In this document: positions 9,474 through 18,824 of the stretch, one piece after another
Layout of the letters: the number at the start of each line of letters is the position of its first letter
Position numbering within the stretch: position 1 is the stretch's first letter
From: DUZB01 sp963747555
Lineage (GTDB): Bacteria; Desulfobacterota; DSM-4660; Desulfatiglandales; Desulfatiglandaceae
Length of the DNA: 64,000 bases
NCBI GenBank assembly: GCA_963747555.1
Contig: CAVVFZ010000023.1
Span: 186,001-250,000, forward strand
Direction of reading: 5' to 3'
Notes under the pieces: generated by a model
The model's database searches: none
Told to the model about the DNA's origin: nothing
Seen by the model: only the letters and a program-made list of their open reading frames with translations
Translations under genes and position numbers: made by a program

Positions 9474-10214
9474 TTGATTCACACCCCTGAAGCGGGGACA
9501 GGGTCATTTGCTGAGGGAAACGACTTGAAAGTGGATAAGGATTCCCCTTCAAAACAAAACAGAAGAGGTCTCGGCAAGGCTATGGCGCTGATTGCTTTCA
9601 TTATAGCGGCCCTCGTTCTGATCCGATTCACGCCTGTCAGAGGGTACCTTACAGCAGAATCCTTCGGCAACTTCATGGAAAAAGCCGGGTATTGGGCCCC
9701 TCTCCTTTTTATCCTTATTTATGCGGTCGGAGTATGCCTGTTCGTCCCGGGAACCCTTCTGACGGGGTTGGGCGCCGCCATCTTCGGGGCCTACTGGGGC
9801 TTTCTCTACGTTTGGGTCGGGGCCATGCTGGGGGCAGCCGCGGCCTTCTTTATCGGAAGAACGCTGGGGAGGGAATTTGCGGCATCCCTTATCGGAAACC
9901 GGTTGAAGAAATATGATGACGCCATCGAAAGAAATGGATTCGCAACCGTCCTGTACCTTCGATTGGTCTATTTCCCCTTCACACCCCTGAATTTCGGCAT
10001 GGGCCTTACCAAGGTTCGTTTCAGTGATTATCTGTTTGGAACAGGCTTGGGAATCATTGTTGGTACGTTCATATTCACCTTTTTTATCGGGACGTTGAAA
10101 GAGATATGGGCGTCTGGAAACTGGGGAGAACTATTGTCTCTTAAAATCTTCTTTTCAGTGGGGCTGTTCGTTTTTTCATTTTTCATCCCGAAGATCGTGA
10201 AAAGGTTCAAATGA
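9474..10214 (+). CDS. TVP38/TMEM64 (DedA-like) membrane protein
   Basis: 246 residues from the first ATG. A TTG at 9525 has a good ribosome-binding site (GAGGG at 9513-9517) and may be the true start, giving 229 residues. About six hydrophobic segments; the VTT-domain core includes FVPGTLLTGLGAAIFG, GRTLGREFA and RLVYFPFTPLNFGMG. Family members act in the inner membrane and are linked to phospholipid flipping or membrane-potential homeostasis. It is followed by zwf, ten bases after the stop. Confidence 0.87.
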   Translation: MIHTPEAGTGSFAEGNDLKVDKDSPSKQNRRGLGKAMALIAFIIAALVLIRFTPVRGYLTAESFGNFMEKAGYWAPLLFILIYAVGVCLFVPGTLLTGLGAAIFGAYWGFLYVWVGAMLGAAAAFFIGRTLGREFAASLIGNRLKKYDDAIERNGFATVLYLRLVYFPFTPLNFGMGLTKVRFSDYLFGTGLGIIVGTFIFTFFIGTLKEIWASGNWGELLSLKIFFSVGLFVFSFFIPKIVKRFK

Positions 10215-10223
10215 CCCGGCATT

Positions 10224-11777
10224 TTGAAGACCCGCACGGAAAATGAGGCGGCCTACGTTTTGGCAACCGCTCCCGACTCCGCCGTTCCTTTCCAGTCATG
10301 TCACATGGAGCGTACGCCCGAACCCTGCCAGATAGTGATTATAGGGGCATCCGGCGATCTGACCGCGAGAAAACTTATCCCTTCTCTTTTCAACCTGTAT
10401 GTTATCGGCGCCCTCCCCGCCTCGTTCAGTATTATCGGCTGCGCCCGCACGGAAATGTCGGACAGCCGATTCAGAGAAAGCATGCACCAAGCGGTTCTGC
10501 AAACAGATCTGCCTGAAAAGTCCAAATGGGCTGATTTTGCACAACGCCTTCATTATCGAACCATTGAATACGGTTCCATCCCTTCTTTCAAAGCATTATA
10601 TGACTCATTGGATGCTTTTGACCCGAACTTTCAAACCAGGGGAAATCGAATATTTTATTTGGCCATCCCCCCTACCCTGTACCAATCCACCGCCCAGTGC
10701 CTCGGCCAATCCGGTCTTTCCTCCATGGGGAGCCCGGGACAAAGCTGGTCGAGAATTGTTGTGGAAAAACCGTTTGGCCAGGATCTGGAGACGGCCGTGG
10801 AGCTGGACCGGGCGATCCACGAATATTTCACGGAAAACCAGATATTTCGAATCGACCACTATCTTGCAAAGGAAACGGTTCAGAATATCCTCATGTTCCG
10901 TTTCGCAAACACCATCTTCGAGCCGATCTGGAACAGGCGATATATTGAAAGCGTGAGCATCACGGCCGCCGAAACCCTCGGCGTGGAACATCGGGCCGGA
11001 TATTACGAGGAATCGGGGGTTCTTCGGGATATGTTCCAAAACCACATGATGCAGTTGCTGTCTATGGTGGCCATGGAACCACCATCTCTCTTCGAAGCTG
11101 AAAGGGTGAGAGACGAAAAGGCAAAGGTATACCGGTCCATGCGACCGTTTGCCGTGCAGAATTGGACCGCCAACCTGGTTTTGGGGCAGTACGGGGAAGG
11201 AACTGTCGAAGGAAACCGGGTTCCCGCCTATCGCAGTGAAAAAGGGGTCGACAAGACGTCGTTAGTTCCCACTTTCGCCGCCATGAAGGTGTTCATTGAC
11301 AACTGGCGGTGGGAAGGGGTCCCCTTTTTTCTGAAATCCGGGAAAAGACTCCGCGAGAAAAGAACCGAAATTGCCATCCAGTTCAGGGAGGTCCCCCATT
11401 CCATGTTTCGACACACGGTGGGAGAGTTAATCTCCCCAAATAGGCTTGTTTTGACAATCTATCCGGAGGAAAGAATTTCGCTGAACTTTCAGACGAAAAA
11501 TCCCGGGGCAAAACTTTGTTTGAGACCTGTAAACATGGATTTCAATTATCACCAGAATTACTCGGGGGCTCAAATGGATGCCTATGAGAAAGTCTTGATC
11601 GATTGCATGATCGGGGACCAGATGCTCTTCTGGAGACAGGATGGCGTGGAGCTGTGCTGGTCTTTTCTCACGCCGATCCTGAGGCAATGCGAAACCTGCA
11701 AAGATCGCCCAAATCTGCTCTACCCGTATCCGTCGGGCTCCCCGGGGCCGAAAGAGGCGGAAAGGCTTCGGGAATAA
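10224..11777 (+). CDS. zwf: Glucose-6-phosphate 1-dehydrogenase
   Basis: 517 residues. The NADP-binding motif IVIIGASGDLTARKLIPS begins near residue 37, and the active-site signature RIDHYLAKE near residue 210 holds the catalytic His-Asp pair. It oxidises glucose 6-phosphate to 6-phosphogluconolactone, making NADPH. The start is uncertain: the longest frame begins with TTG at 10224, and an ATG at 10305 lies closer to the conserved region but without a clear ribosome-binding site. No 6-phosphogluconolactonase or gnd is adjacent; TVP38 precedes it closely. Confidence 0.94.
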   Translation: MKTRTENEAAYVLATAPDSAVPFQSCHMERTPEPCQIVIIGASGDLTARKLIPSLFNLYVIGALPASFSIIGCARTEMSDSRFRESMHQAVLQTDLPEKSKWADFAQRLHYRTIEYGSIPSFKALYDSLDAFDPNFQTRGNRIFYLAIPPTLYQSTAQCLGQSGLSSMGSPGQSWSRIVVEKPFGQDLETAVELDRAIHEYFTENQIFRIDHYLAKETVQNILMFRFANTIFEPIWNRRYIESVSITAAETLGVEHRAGYYEESGVLRDMFQNHMMQLLSMVAMEPPSLFEAERVRDEKAKVYRSMRPFAVQNWTANLVLGQYGEGTVEGNRVPAYRSEKGVDKTSLVPTFAAMKVFIDNWRWEGVPFFLKSGKRLREKRTEIAIQFREVPHSMFRHTVGELISPNRLVLTIYPEERISLNFQTKNPGAKLCLRPVNMDFNYHQNYSGAQMDAYEKVLIDCMIGDQMLFWRQDGVELCWSFLTPILRQCETCKDRPNLLYPYPSGSPGPKEAERLRE

Positions 11778-11800
11778 GAAAGGGAAGGAAAACGCCTGCA

Positions 11801-12439
11801 ATGGGTTGGGAATTATCCGGCAAAATCTCTGACATCCTCAAAAAATCCCTGGAATGTGGTTGCATCAACAAACAGGATGCCATCGCTCTCATGCGCATTG
11901 AACCCATTTCGGGTCCGGGGCCCGACCGATGCATGGCTTTCCAGGAGGACACCCTCTTTCCCTGGCTCACGATTCGGGAAAACATCGCCTTTGGACTGAA
12001 GAGGGGTACACGAGGAAAATTGGCGCGGGATGCCGAAGTAGATCGCTTCATCGCCCTCGTGGGCCTTGACGAATTCAAGGATTACCTGCCCCATGAGATT
12101 TCAGGAGGGATGAAACAACGGGTAGCCCTTGCGCGGGTGCTCATCTTAAACCCCCGGGTGCTTCTCATGGATGAACCTTTTGCTTCTCTTGATGCCCAGA
12201 CAAGGGAAGAAATGCAGCACCTCCTGTTGTCCCTTTGGAAAAAGATGTCTTACACCATCGTCTTTGTCACGCACGACGTGGATGAAGCCGTTATTCTGGC
12301 GGACAGGATCTTTCTCATGGGCAAAGATCCGAGAACCATTCGATTCACCGTCCCCGTAGAACTTCCGAGACCCAGAAAGAGAGACACCGGAGAATTCATT
12401 TTCTTCAGCCAGAAACTTCATGAAAGACTCCGGACATGA
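11801..12439 (+). pseudogene. ABC transporter ATPase remnant lacking Walker A, with foreign N-terminus
   Basis: An intact 212-residue frame whose residues 34-212 are the later part of a nitrate/taurine/sulfonate-type ABC ATPase: Q-loop in MAFQEDTLFPW, signature ISGGMKQRVALARV, Walker B VLLMDEPFASLD, H-loop FVTHDVDEAV. The first 33 residues replace the expected Walker A region and do not look like an ABC protein. The segment ISDILKKSLECGCINKQDAI resembles the helix that opens biotin-synthase-like radical SAM proteins (inference). Without a P-loop it cannot bind ATP normally, so I read it as a deletion fusion. It overlaps the next start by four bases, and no permease or binding protein is nearby. 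Confidence 0.75.
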
Positions 12440-13743
12440 CCTCCCCCCCTAACCGCATCATTATCTTCACCCGTTATCCTACTCCCGGCGCCACCAAAAC
12501 CCGGCTTATTTCTTCGCTGGGACCGGTTGGCGCGGCTGATCTTCAGCGCAGTCTTACCGAAAGAATCTGCAAACAGGCCTTTGCATATGCCGCGAAAAAC
12601 AGGATATCCATAGAAATCTGCGTGAAAGATGGGAATGAGAAAAAGATGCGAACCTGGCTGGGAAAGGGGTTCGAATATTCCCGGCAGGCGCCCGGAGATC
12701 TCGGGCAGAGCATGAAGACCGCCTTCACAAATGCGTTCAGCAGAGGGAGCCGTCGGGTCATACTCCTGGGCACGGACATCCCGGAACTGGAAGAAAAGCA
12801 CCTGAAAAAGGGGTTTGAGGCACTGGAAAAAAACGACCTCGTGCTGGGGCCCAGTACCGACGGCGGGTACTACCTGGTGGGCTTATGCCGGAGTGCGGCG
12901 ATATTCGAAGGCGTCTCCTGGGGTCAGGCCACCGTGCTTGATCAAACCATCGGCCTGGCTCAAAAAGCGGGCCTGAGAATCTTTACCCTGGAACCCCTCA
13001 CGGACATCGACACGGAGCAAGACCTGGATATTCTGCCCGCCTCCAAGATATGGAAGAAACCCTATGTATCCGTCATCATTCCCACTCTCAATGAACAGCA
13101 GGATATCAGAAAAGCCATTGCAAGCGCAGTGGATGTCGATGCGGAAATCCTGGTAGTGGATGGGGGCAGCAGAGATGAGACCGTGGCGATTGCCAAGAAG
13201 GCGGGTGTGCACATAGAGATCCGTAAGAGGGGAAGAGCAGCGCAGCAGAACCTCGGGGCAGCTGTTGCTTCCGGACGTGTTCTCCTGTTTCTCCACGCCG
13301 ATACGCGACTCCCTGCCGGTTATCCAACCCACATTTTCAATGCCTTCATGGATCCCCGGACGGCTCTCGGTGCGTTCCGATTCAAGACGGACCGCCACAC
13401 CTCGGTTATGCAACTGATCACCTATGGGACAAATTTCCGGGCGCGCTATCTGAAGATGCCCTATGGCGACCAGGCCCTTTTCGTCAGAAAAACCACTTTT
13501 GACCGGGTGGGCGGTTTTCCGCAAATGCCGCTTTCGGAGGATCTATTCCTGGTTCGACGGATCGCAAAAGAAGGCCGGATACGCGTCGCCGATGCCGATG
13601 CCGTCACTTCCGCCAGAAGATGGGATCGTCTCGGACCAATCAAAACAACGCTGATAAACCAGATTATCCTGACAGGCCTGTGCCTGAGGATCTCCCCCAG
13701 GACCCTCGCGTCCCTCTATGGAAGAAGATCCGGACCGGGCTAA
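12436..13743 (+). CDS. Fused DUF2064 nucleotidyltransferase-like and family-2 glycosyltransferase
   Basis: 435 residues with two GT-A-fold halves. Residues 5-195 match the DUF2064/TIGR04282 group (FTRYPTPGATKTRL, LLGTDIPELEE, GPSTDGGYYLVGL). Residues 208-435 match TIGR04283 glycosyltransferases (VSVIIPTLNEQQDI, DAEILVVDGGSRDET, FLHADTRLP, GDQALFVRK). The two are usually separate neighbouring genes, so this is a natural fusion. The groups are known as 'rSAM/selenodomain-associated transferases', with substrate unknown. The start overlaps the stop of the ABC remnant (ATGA). It converges on the S1 gene. Confidence 0.9.
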   Translation: MTSPPNRIIIFTRYPTPGATKTRLISSLGPVGAADLQRSLTERICKQAFAYAAKNRISIEICVKDGNEKKMRTWLGKGFEYSRQAPGDLGQSMKTAFTNAFSRGSRRVILLGTDIPELEEKHLKKGFEALEKNDLVLGPSTDGGYYLVGLCRSAAIFEGVSWGQATVLDQTIGLAQKAGLRIFTLEPLTDIDTEQDLDILPASKIWKKPYVSVIIPTLNEQQDIRKAIASAVDVDAEILVVDGGSRDETVAIAKKAGVHIEIRKRGRAAQQNLGAAVASGRVLLFLHADTRLPAGYPTHIFNAFMDPRTALGAFRFKTDRHTSVMQLITYGTNFRARYLKMPYGDQALFVRKTTFDRVGGFPQMPLSEDLFLVRRIAKEGRIRVADADAVTSARRWDRLGPIKTTLINQIILTGLCLRISPRTLASLYGRRSGPG

Positions 13744-13759
13744 CCACAGATCCAACGCG

Positions 13760-15265
13760 TCATTTTTTCTTTCTGTTTTTCTTCGAAATTGCCTGATTGA
13801 GCTTCTCCCCGAGGCTACCCATTGCCCCCCCCTTTTCCGGGGCAAAAGAACGCCAGTCATCCACATTTTCTTTATCCCCCGGACCTACCGATATCTTGCG
13901 CTCATCGGCATTGATCTGCTCAATCACCACGGCAACAGGATCCCCCGGTCGTAATTTTTCGAGTTCTCCGGATGCAGCGGACTCTTTGAATTTCGATTTG
14001 GGGAGAAGCGCGGTAATTCCCGGTTCCAGGTTGATGAATAGCCCGAATTTTTCGAGCTTCTCCACCTTCCCCCTGATGACCTGGCCCACCCGGTATTTTT
14101 CCTTTACACTATCCCATGGATCTCCTGCCACATCTCTGAGGCTTAACGAAATTCTTCTTTTCGCCTCATCCACCTCTTTGATCACAACCTGAACGGAATC
14201 GCCCGGGGTAACAATATCTTCGGGTTTCGAAACGCGTTTTGTGTAACTCATTTCGCTGATGTGAACCAGTCCTTCAACCCCTGGCATAAGCTCCACGAAG
14301 GCACCGAATGGGGCACAACGCGTCACTTTTCCCGTCACGGAATCTCCCACCCGGTACTTCTTTCCGACCGATTCCCAAGGGTCCCCCATGGTCTGTTTGA
14401 CGGAAAGTGCGATTTTGGTCTGGTTCGGTTTTTCCCCGGATTCCAGGCCAATCACCCTGACCACCACCGTGTCCCCTATACTGAGTATGTCATCGGGTTT
14501 TTCCACCCTCGACCATCCTAGTTCCGAAATGTGCACCATCCCTTCCACGCCGGGGCCAAGTTCAATAAAGGCGCCATAGGGCATCAGTTGGGTAACCTTG
14601 CCCTCCAGTTCAAGCCCCACCGAAAGCCTTTCAAGGAAAGCTTTCCGTTCCTTTTCCAACGCTTTGTTTAGGAGCTTGCGCCTCGAAAGGACTATGTTGC
14701 GTGCCTCTTCATCAAACTCGGTAATCAAAAACTGGAAGGTTTCCCCAATGTATTCTTCCGGTTTTTCCACGTATCTCAAATCAATCTGACTGATCGGACA
14801 AAAGGCCCTTCGCTGAACCACCTCCACTTCAAAGCCGCCCTTAACCAGAGACTTCACTTTCCCTTCCACCGGGATTTCCTCTTCAAAGGCATCCATCAGA
14901 AGATCCATGCCGCCGATTCCCGAAACGGCCTTGGAAAGTCTGATCTCCGTACCGGTTACGGCAACCGCGTAGAGATCTACAAAATCTCCTATCTTAAAGG
15001 ACAGTTCGCCATTTTCATCAAGAAGCTCCTGTTTTTCCACAAAGCCGTCGATTCTTGTCCCCGTGTCCACAAAAACCGTGTCCCTTCCGATGGAAATAAT
15101 CTCTCCTCTGATTCTATCCCCCATGTGGATGTCTTCTTTCATTCCCGCGGAGTAGGCCTCAAACATTCCCGCAAAGCTCTCTTCTTCGTCCGCTTCTTCT
15201 TCCCCATGGTCTTCCGTTAATGCTTCTTCCAGCTCCTCATTATTCAAACCTTCATTGTTACTCAT
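13760..15265 (-). CDS. S1-domain RNA-binding protein (ribosomal protein S1-like)
   Basis: 501 residues from MSNNEGLNNEELEEALTED; GGGAG lies 8 bases before this ATG, and the longer start at 15334 has no such site. An acidic N-terminal tail of about 40 residues is followed by five S1 repeats, the clearest being GKVTQLMPYGAFIELGPGVE and GKVTRCAPFGAFVELMPGVE with VHISE turns. The C-terminus is basic (SKKNRKKK). Ribosomal S1 of proteobacteria has six repeats, so this may be an S1 paralogue acting in translation or RNA turnover. It is divergent from the acyl-CoA ligase. Confidence 0.88.
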   Translation of the reverse strand: MSNNEGLNNEELEEALTEDHGEEEADEEESFAGMFEAYSAGMKEDIHMGDRIRGEIISIGRDTVFVDTGTRIDGFVEKQELLDENGELSFKIGDFVDLYAVAVTGTEIRLSKAVSGIGGMDLLMDAFEEEIPVEGKVKSLVKGGFEVEVVQRRAFCPISQIDLRYVEKPEEYIGETFQFLITEFDEEARNIVLSRRKLLNKALEKERKAFLERLSVGLELEGKVTQLMPYGAFIELGPGVEGMVHISELGWSRVEKPDDILSIGDTVVVRVIGLESGEKPNQTKIALSVKQTMGDPWESVGKKYRVGDSVTGKVTRCAPFGAFVELMPGVEGLVHISEMSYTKRVSKPEDIVTPGDSVQVVIKEVDEAKRRISLSLRDVAGDPWDSVKEKYRVGQVIRGKVEKLEKFGLFINLEPGITALLPKSKFKESAASGELEKLRPGDPVAVVIEQINADERKISVGPGDKENVDDWRSFAPEKGGAMGSLGEKLNQAISKKNRKKK

Positions 15266-15346
15266 TCCTTTTCTCCCTGCCTTGGACTCCCCTGCAAAAA
15301 AAGTAATTATTTTCTCTTTGAACAAGACACGCAATCGTTCTCATTC

Positions 15347-15375
15347 TTGACATATTTGATATCTTATCATATGAA
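15347..15375 (+). promoter_or_regulatory. Sigma-70-type promoter of the acyl-CoA ligase gene
   Basis: TTGACA at 15347-15352 and TATGAA at 15370-15375, 17 bases apart, about 55 bases before the ligase start. The surrounding sequence is AT-rich, and the S1 gene starts divergently 80 bases away. Confidence 0.55.
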
Positions 15376-15430
15376 TATTTTTTTAGAAACCATATCTATC
15401 AGACACAGGCATTTAAAAAAAGGAGAGCTC

Positions 15431-17101
15431 ATGACCTCAACAATGACCTATCTGGATAAACCCTGGCTGGCCCACTACGACAAGGGGGTTCCTGAATTTG
15501 TGGATTATGAAGAAACCTGTATACCCGAATTCCTGAACCGTTCCGCGGAAAGATTTCCTAACAATATGGCGCTCCTTTTTCAGGGATATCGGGTCACCTA
15601 CAAAGAACTCAAGACAATGGTAGATCGATTTGCCGTGTGTCTATCCAAATTCGGCATCCAAAAAGGCGACAGTGTAGCCATCCTGCTTCCCAATATCATT
15701 CCCTGCGTAGTGGGATATTACGCCATTTTGAAGGTCGGCGCCACGGCGGTCATGAACAACCCCCTTTATACGGACAGGGAGCTGGAACATCAGTTCAACG
15801 ATTCCGGCGCCAAATTGCTCATCACCCTGGATCTCCTTGGAAACCGCATGATTGACCTGCGGCCCAAGACCGGCATCAAACAAATCATCTATACCTCCAT
15901 AGGAGACTATCTGCCGTTTCCCAAGAGCCTGCTTTTTCCCCTCGTAGGCAAGAAAAAAGGACTGAAAGCAGACGTCAAATCAGCGCCGGACGTCTACAAA
16001 TGGAAAAGCGTCCTTGCAAGCTGCACGGGCAACGCGCCAACAGTAAAGCTTTCCTTTGAGGATACGGCCATGTACCAGTACACGGGCGGCACCACCGGTG
16101 TTTCAAAAGGCGTCATGCTGACCCATGGCAACCTGAGCAAACAGGTCCAGCATATTCGGGCCTGGTTCCCCATGTTTAATGATGGCGAAGAGATCATGCT
16201 TGGCGCTTTGCCCTTTTTCCATGTTTTCGGACTCTCAACGGCCATGAATTATTCCATCTACGCAGGCTGGGGCAATATCCTGGTTCCCAAGCCCCAACCT
16301 GAAGCACTGCTCGAAACCATCTCCCAATTCAAACCCACTTTTGCTCCGCTCGTACCCACCATGTTCATCGGTCTGCTCAACCATCCCAGGATAGAGCAGG
16401 CAGACATGACAAGCATCAAGGGCTGTTTTTCCGGAAGCGCGCCCCTGCCCGTGGAAGTCATACGAGACTTTGAAAAGAGGACGGGCTCCGTTATCGTCGA
16501 AGGATTCGGGATGACGGAATCATCCCCGGTCACCCACATCAATCCTTTCAATGGACATCGAAAGGTGGGGAGTATCGGCCTGCCCATCTCCGATACCCTG
16601 TGCCGCATCGTAGATCTGAATAACGGAGAAACCGATCTCCCGGTAGGGGAAGCGGGCGAATTGCTTGTCAAAGGCCCTCAGGTCATGAAGGGTTACTGGA
16701 ACAATCCGGAAGCAACCGCCGAAACCCTGACGGATGGATGGCTCCATACGGGAGACATCGGGAAAATGGATGAGGACGGGTATTTCTATATTGTGGACCG
16801 AAAAAAGGACATGATTATCTCCGGGGGTTACAACGTATATCCCAGGGATATCGAGGAAGTCTTCTTTGAACATCCCAAGGTCGTGGAAGCCGCGGCCGTG
16901 GGCGTCCCCCATCCCAAAAGGGGAGAACAGGTCAAGGTTTTTGTGGTCCTGAAAGAAGGGGAAACAGGCACGGAAGAAGAATTCATCCAGTACTGCAAAG
17001 GCAAACTTGCCGCTTACAAGCTCCCCACCATTATCGAGTTCAGGAAGGAACTGCCCAAGACGAATGTGGGAAAAATCCTCAAAAAAGACCTGAGGCCCTG
17101 A
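15431..17101 (+). CDS. fadD: Long-chain fatty-acid--CoA ligase (AMP-forming)
   Basis: 556 residues from the ATG at 15431, preceded by AAGGAG. It has the adenylate-forming signatures: P-loop-like YTGGTTGVSKGVMLTHGNL near residue 215, VEGFGMTESSP, WLHTGDIGKMDEDGYFYIVD near residue 435 and the final catalytic Lys in PKTNVGKILKKDL. It activates fatty or other carboxylic acids to CoA thioesters at the cytoplasmic face. In syntrophic anaerobes such ligases also act on short or aromatic acids; the substrate cannot be read here. USP and GAF genes follow on the same strand. Confidence 0.92.
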   Translation: MTSTMTYLDKPWLAHYDKGVPEFVDYEETCIPEFLNRSAERFPNNMALLFQGYRVTYKELKTMVDRFAVCLSKFGIQKGDSVAILLPNIIPCVVGYYAILKVGATAVMNNPLYTDRELEHQFNDSGAKLLITLDLLGNRMIDLRPKTGIKQIIYTSIGDYLPFPKSLLFPLVGKKKGLKADVKSAPDVYKWKSVLASCTGNAPTVKLSFEDTAMYQYTGGTTGVSKGVMLTHGNLSKQVQHIRAWFPMFNDGEEIMLGALPFFHVFGLSTAMNYSIYAGWGNILVPKPQPEALLETISQFKPTFAPLVPTMFIGLLNHPRIEQADMTSIKGCFSGSAPLPVEVIRDFEKRTGSVIVEGFGMTESSPVTHINPFNGHRKVGSIGLPISDTLCRIVDLNNGETDLPVGEAGELLVKGPQVMKGYWNNPEATAETLTDGWLHTGDIGKMDEDGYFYIVDRKKDMIISGGYNVYPRDIEEVFFEHPKVVEAAAVGVPHPKRGEQVKVFVVLKEGETGTEEEFIQYCKGKLAAYKLPTIIEFRKELPKTNVGKILKKDLRP

Positions 17102-17143
17102 CAACAAAAACAGGAAGCCCCAGCGCAGGAAAAGGAGCAGAAA

Positions 17144-17608
17144 ATGGGTGGAAAAAGAATCCTGGCGCCATTCAACTTCTCTGACTATGACGAAAAGGCC
17201 CTGCACTATATTATCAGGAACTACGCGGGCCAGAAGTGGGTGAAAGTTGTTCTGTTTCATGTGTATACCCCTTTGCCGGAACTTGACGGATACTCCAATC
17301 CGGGTCTGGGGCGATTAAAAAGTACCATGGCTTCCATGTGGCGAGAGGTAAGGGAAAAGGAAAAGGACTTGGCGCAGGTGAAGAAAGACCTGGTGGAAAA
17401 CGGCTTTCTGGAAAAGCAGGTGCAGTACATTTTCCAGAAAAGAGAAAAAAGCATCGGGATCGAGATCGTTAAGGCAGTCCGAACCGGCAACTACGATACC
17501 ATCGTAACGGCCCAGAAGCCGGGCAGAGCTACCCGTTCTTTTACCCGTAAGATCCATGACATCCTGCTCTCTGAATTGCGCAACAGGGAGATTGTATTCA
17601 TCACCTGA
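17144..17608 (+). CDS. Universal-stress-protein-like (UspA fold) protein
   Basis: 154 residues. The N-terminal strand and turn KRILAPFNFSDYDEKALHYI is that of the Usp fold, and the C-terminus (NYDTIVTAQKPGRATRSFTR) stands where other Usp proteins have the nucleotide-binding G-2x-G-9x-G loop, which is poorly kept here. A charged central helix is probably coiled. It lies 42 bases after the acyl-CoA ligase and probably shares its transcript. No partner is known. Confidence 0.7.
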   Translation: MGGKRILAPFNFSDYDEKALHYIIRNYAGQKWVKVVLFHVYTPLPELDGYSNPGLGRLKSTMASMWREVREKEKDLAQVKKDLVENGFLEKQVQYIFQKREKSIGIEIVKAVRTGNYDTIVTAQKPGRATRSFTRKIHDILLSELRNREIVFIT

Positions 17609-17669
17609 GGAGCCCAAGAACCATCTGAGGGCTGAATCAACGGAATATTGCCGACAGGAGGGTGTACCT

Positions 17670-18239
17670 ATGGCAGACGAAGATAAAATTACGATAGACA
17701 TCTTCAAGGTGGTTGCAAAGGCTATGGCGGAATCCGCCGATCTACCCGTTATGCTCAATCATCTCAGTCAGTTGCTGACGGCGGCTCTTGAAATCAAAGG
17801 CTGTGCCATTTTCGTGCTCAATGTGGAAGAAGAAGGGCTTGAAAAGCTCGCAAGTTTCGGTCTGAGTACCACCTACCTGGGCAAGGGAAATCTTCGCGCG
17901 GACCGGAGCGTTGGATGCACATTGCTCGGAGACCCTGTCATCATCAGCGACATCTCCCTTTCTAATCAGCTCCAGTATCCGGAAATGGCGAAGAAAGAAG
18001 GCATTGCGTCCATCGTTTCCATGCCGGTTTTTTTTCTCCGGGAGGTTGTCGGGGTTCTTCGTCTCTATCACCACAAGGTATGGCATATCTCAGAGAGGGA
18101 TGTGGAATCGCTGCTGATTCTCGGAGAGAATATCGGCATTGCCATGATGTTGACGCGCCTGCTCAATACCGTCCAGGATGTGCAGGCGGTCCTGCGTGAA
18201 CTGCCGCCTGAGTTGTCGCGCCTGAACAGAGAGGATTGA
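17670..18239 (+). CDS. GAF-domain sensor protein
   Basis: 189 residues from the ATG at 17670, preceded by AGGAGGG. A single GAF domain covers about residues 20-165 (LPVMLNHLSQLLTAALEIKG, then FGLSTTYLGKG, SIVSMPVFFLREVVGVLRLY). A short helical tail follows and no output domain is present. Free-standing GAF proteins bind small ligands or other regulators. With the Usp gene it forms a recurrent companion set to the acyl-CoA ligase. Confidence 0.8.
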   Translation: MADEDKITIDIFKVVAKAMAESADLPVMLNHLSQLLTAALEIKGCAIFVLNVEEEGLEKLASFGLSTTYLGKGNLRADRSVGCTLLGDPVIISDISLSNQLQYPEMAKKEGIASIVSMPVFFLREVVGVLRLYHHKVWHISERDVESLLILGENIGIAMMLTRLLNTVQDVQAVLRELPPELSRLNRED

Positions 18240-18274
18240 GGGAAGGACCTTCATCCACCTGCAAGGAGAAAGAA

Positions 18275-18824
18275 TTGACCTCGCCCCTCGTATGGATCGA
18301 TCTGGAAATGACCGGTCTCGACCCTGAACAATCAGGTCATTGTGGAAATCGCGTCCGTGGTAACCGATGATCAATTAAACGTAATCGGGGAGGGACCCGA
18401 TTTGCCTATCCACTATCCGTCCGCCATCCTCTCCCGAATGGAGCCATGGAGTCTCAAACATCACACGGAATCAGGGCTTCTGGAACGGATTAACGCATCC
18501 TCTTATACGTGCAAAAACGCCGAAGAGGAAACCCTTCGCTTCATTTCCCGACACTGCAAGAAAGGGGCTTCCCCCATGTGCGGCAATACCATTGGACAGG
18601 ATCGCCGTTTCCTTGTAAAGCATATGCCAACGCTGGAGAAGTTCTTTCATTATCGAAATATCGATGTGAGTTCCATCAAGGAGCTGGTCAAAAGATGGTA
18701 CCCATCCCTCCCCCCATTCACAAAAAGGAAGGCGCACCTGGCCCTGAGTGATATCCTGGAATCGATCAATGAACTGAGGTATTACCGCGAAAACGTTTTC
18801 AGGACCCTTCCACGAAATGAATAA
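18275..18824 (+). pseudogene. orn: Oligoribonuclease (Orn), single-base frame break
   Basis: Orn is a DEDD 3'-5' exonuclease that degrades 2-5 nt RNAs and pGpG. The gene starts at a TTG (18275) with AAGGAG six bases upstream, giving LTSPLVWIDLEMTGLDPE with the first catalytic Asp and Glu. The frame then breaks: skipping one base (C at 18329) joins it to NQVIVEIASVVTDDQLNV. The remaining motifs are intact (GNTIGQDRRFL; KAHLALSDI with His and Asp). The restored length of 182 residues is exactly that of the family. Because Orn is generally important for growth, a sequencing error is as likely as decay. The end overlaps the radical SAM gene by 8 bases. Confidence 0.88.
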
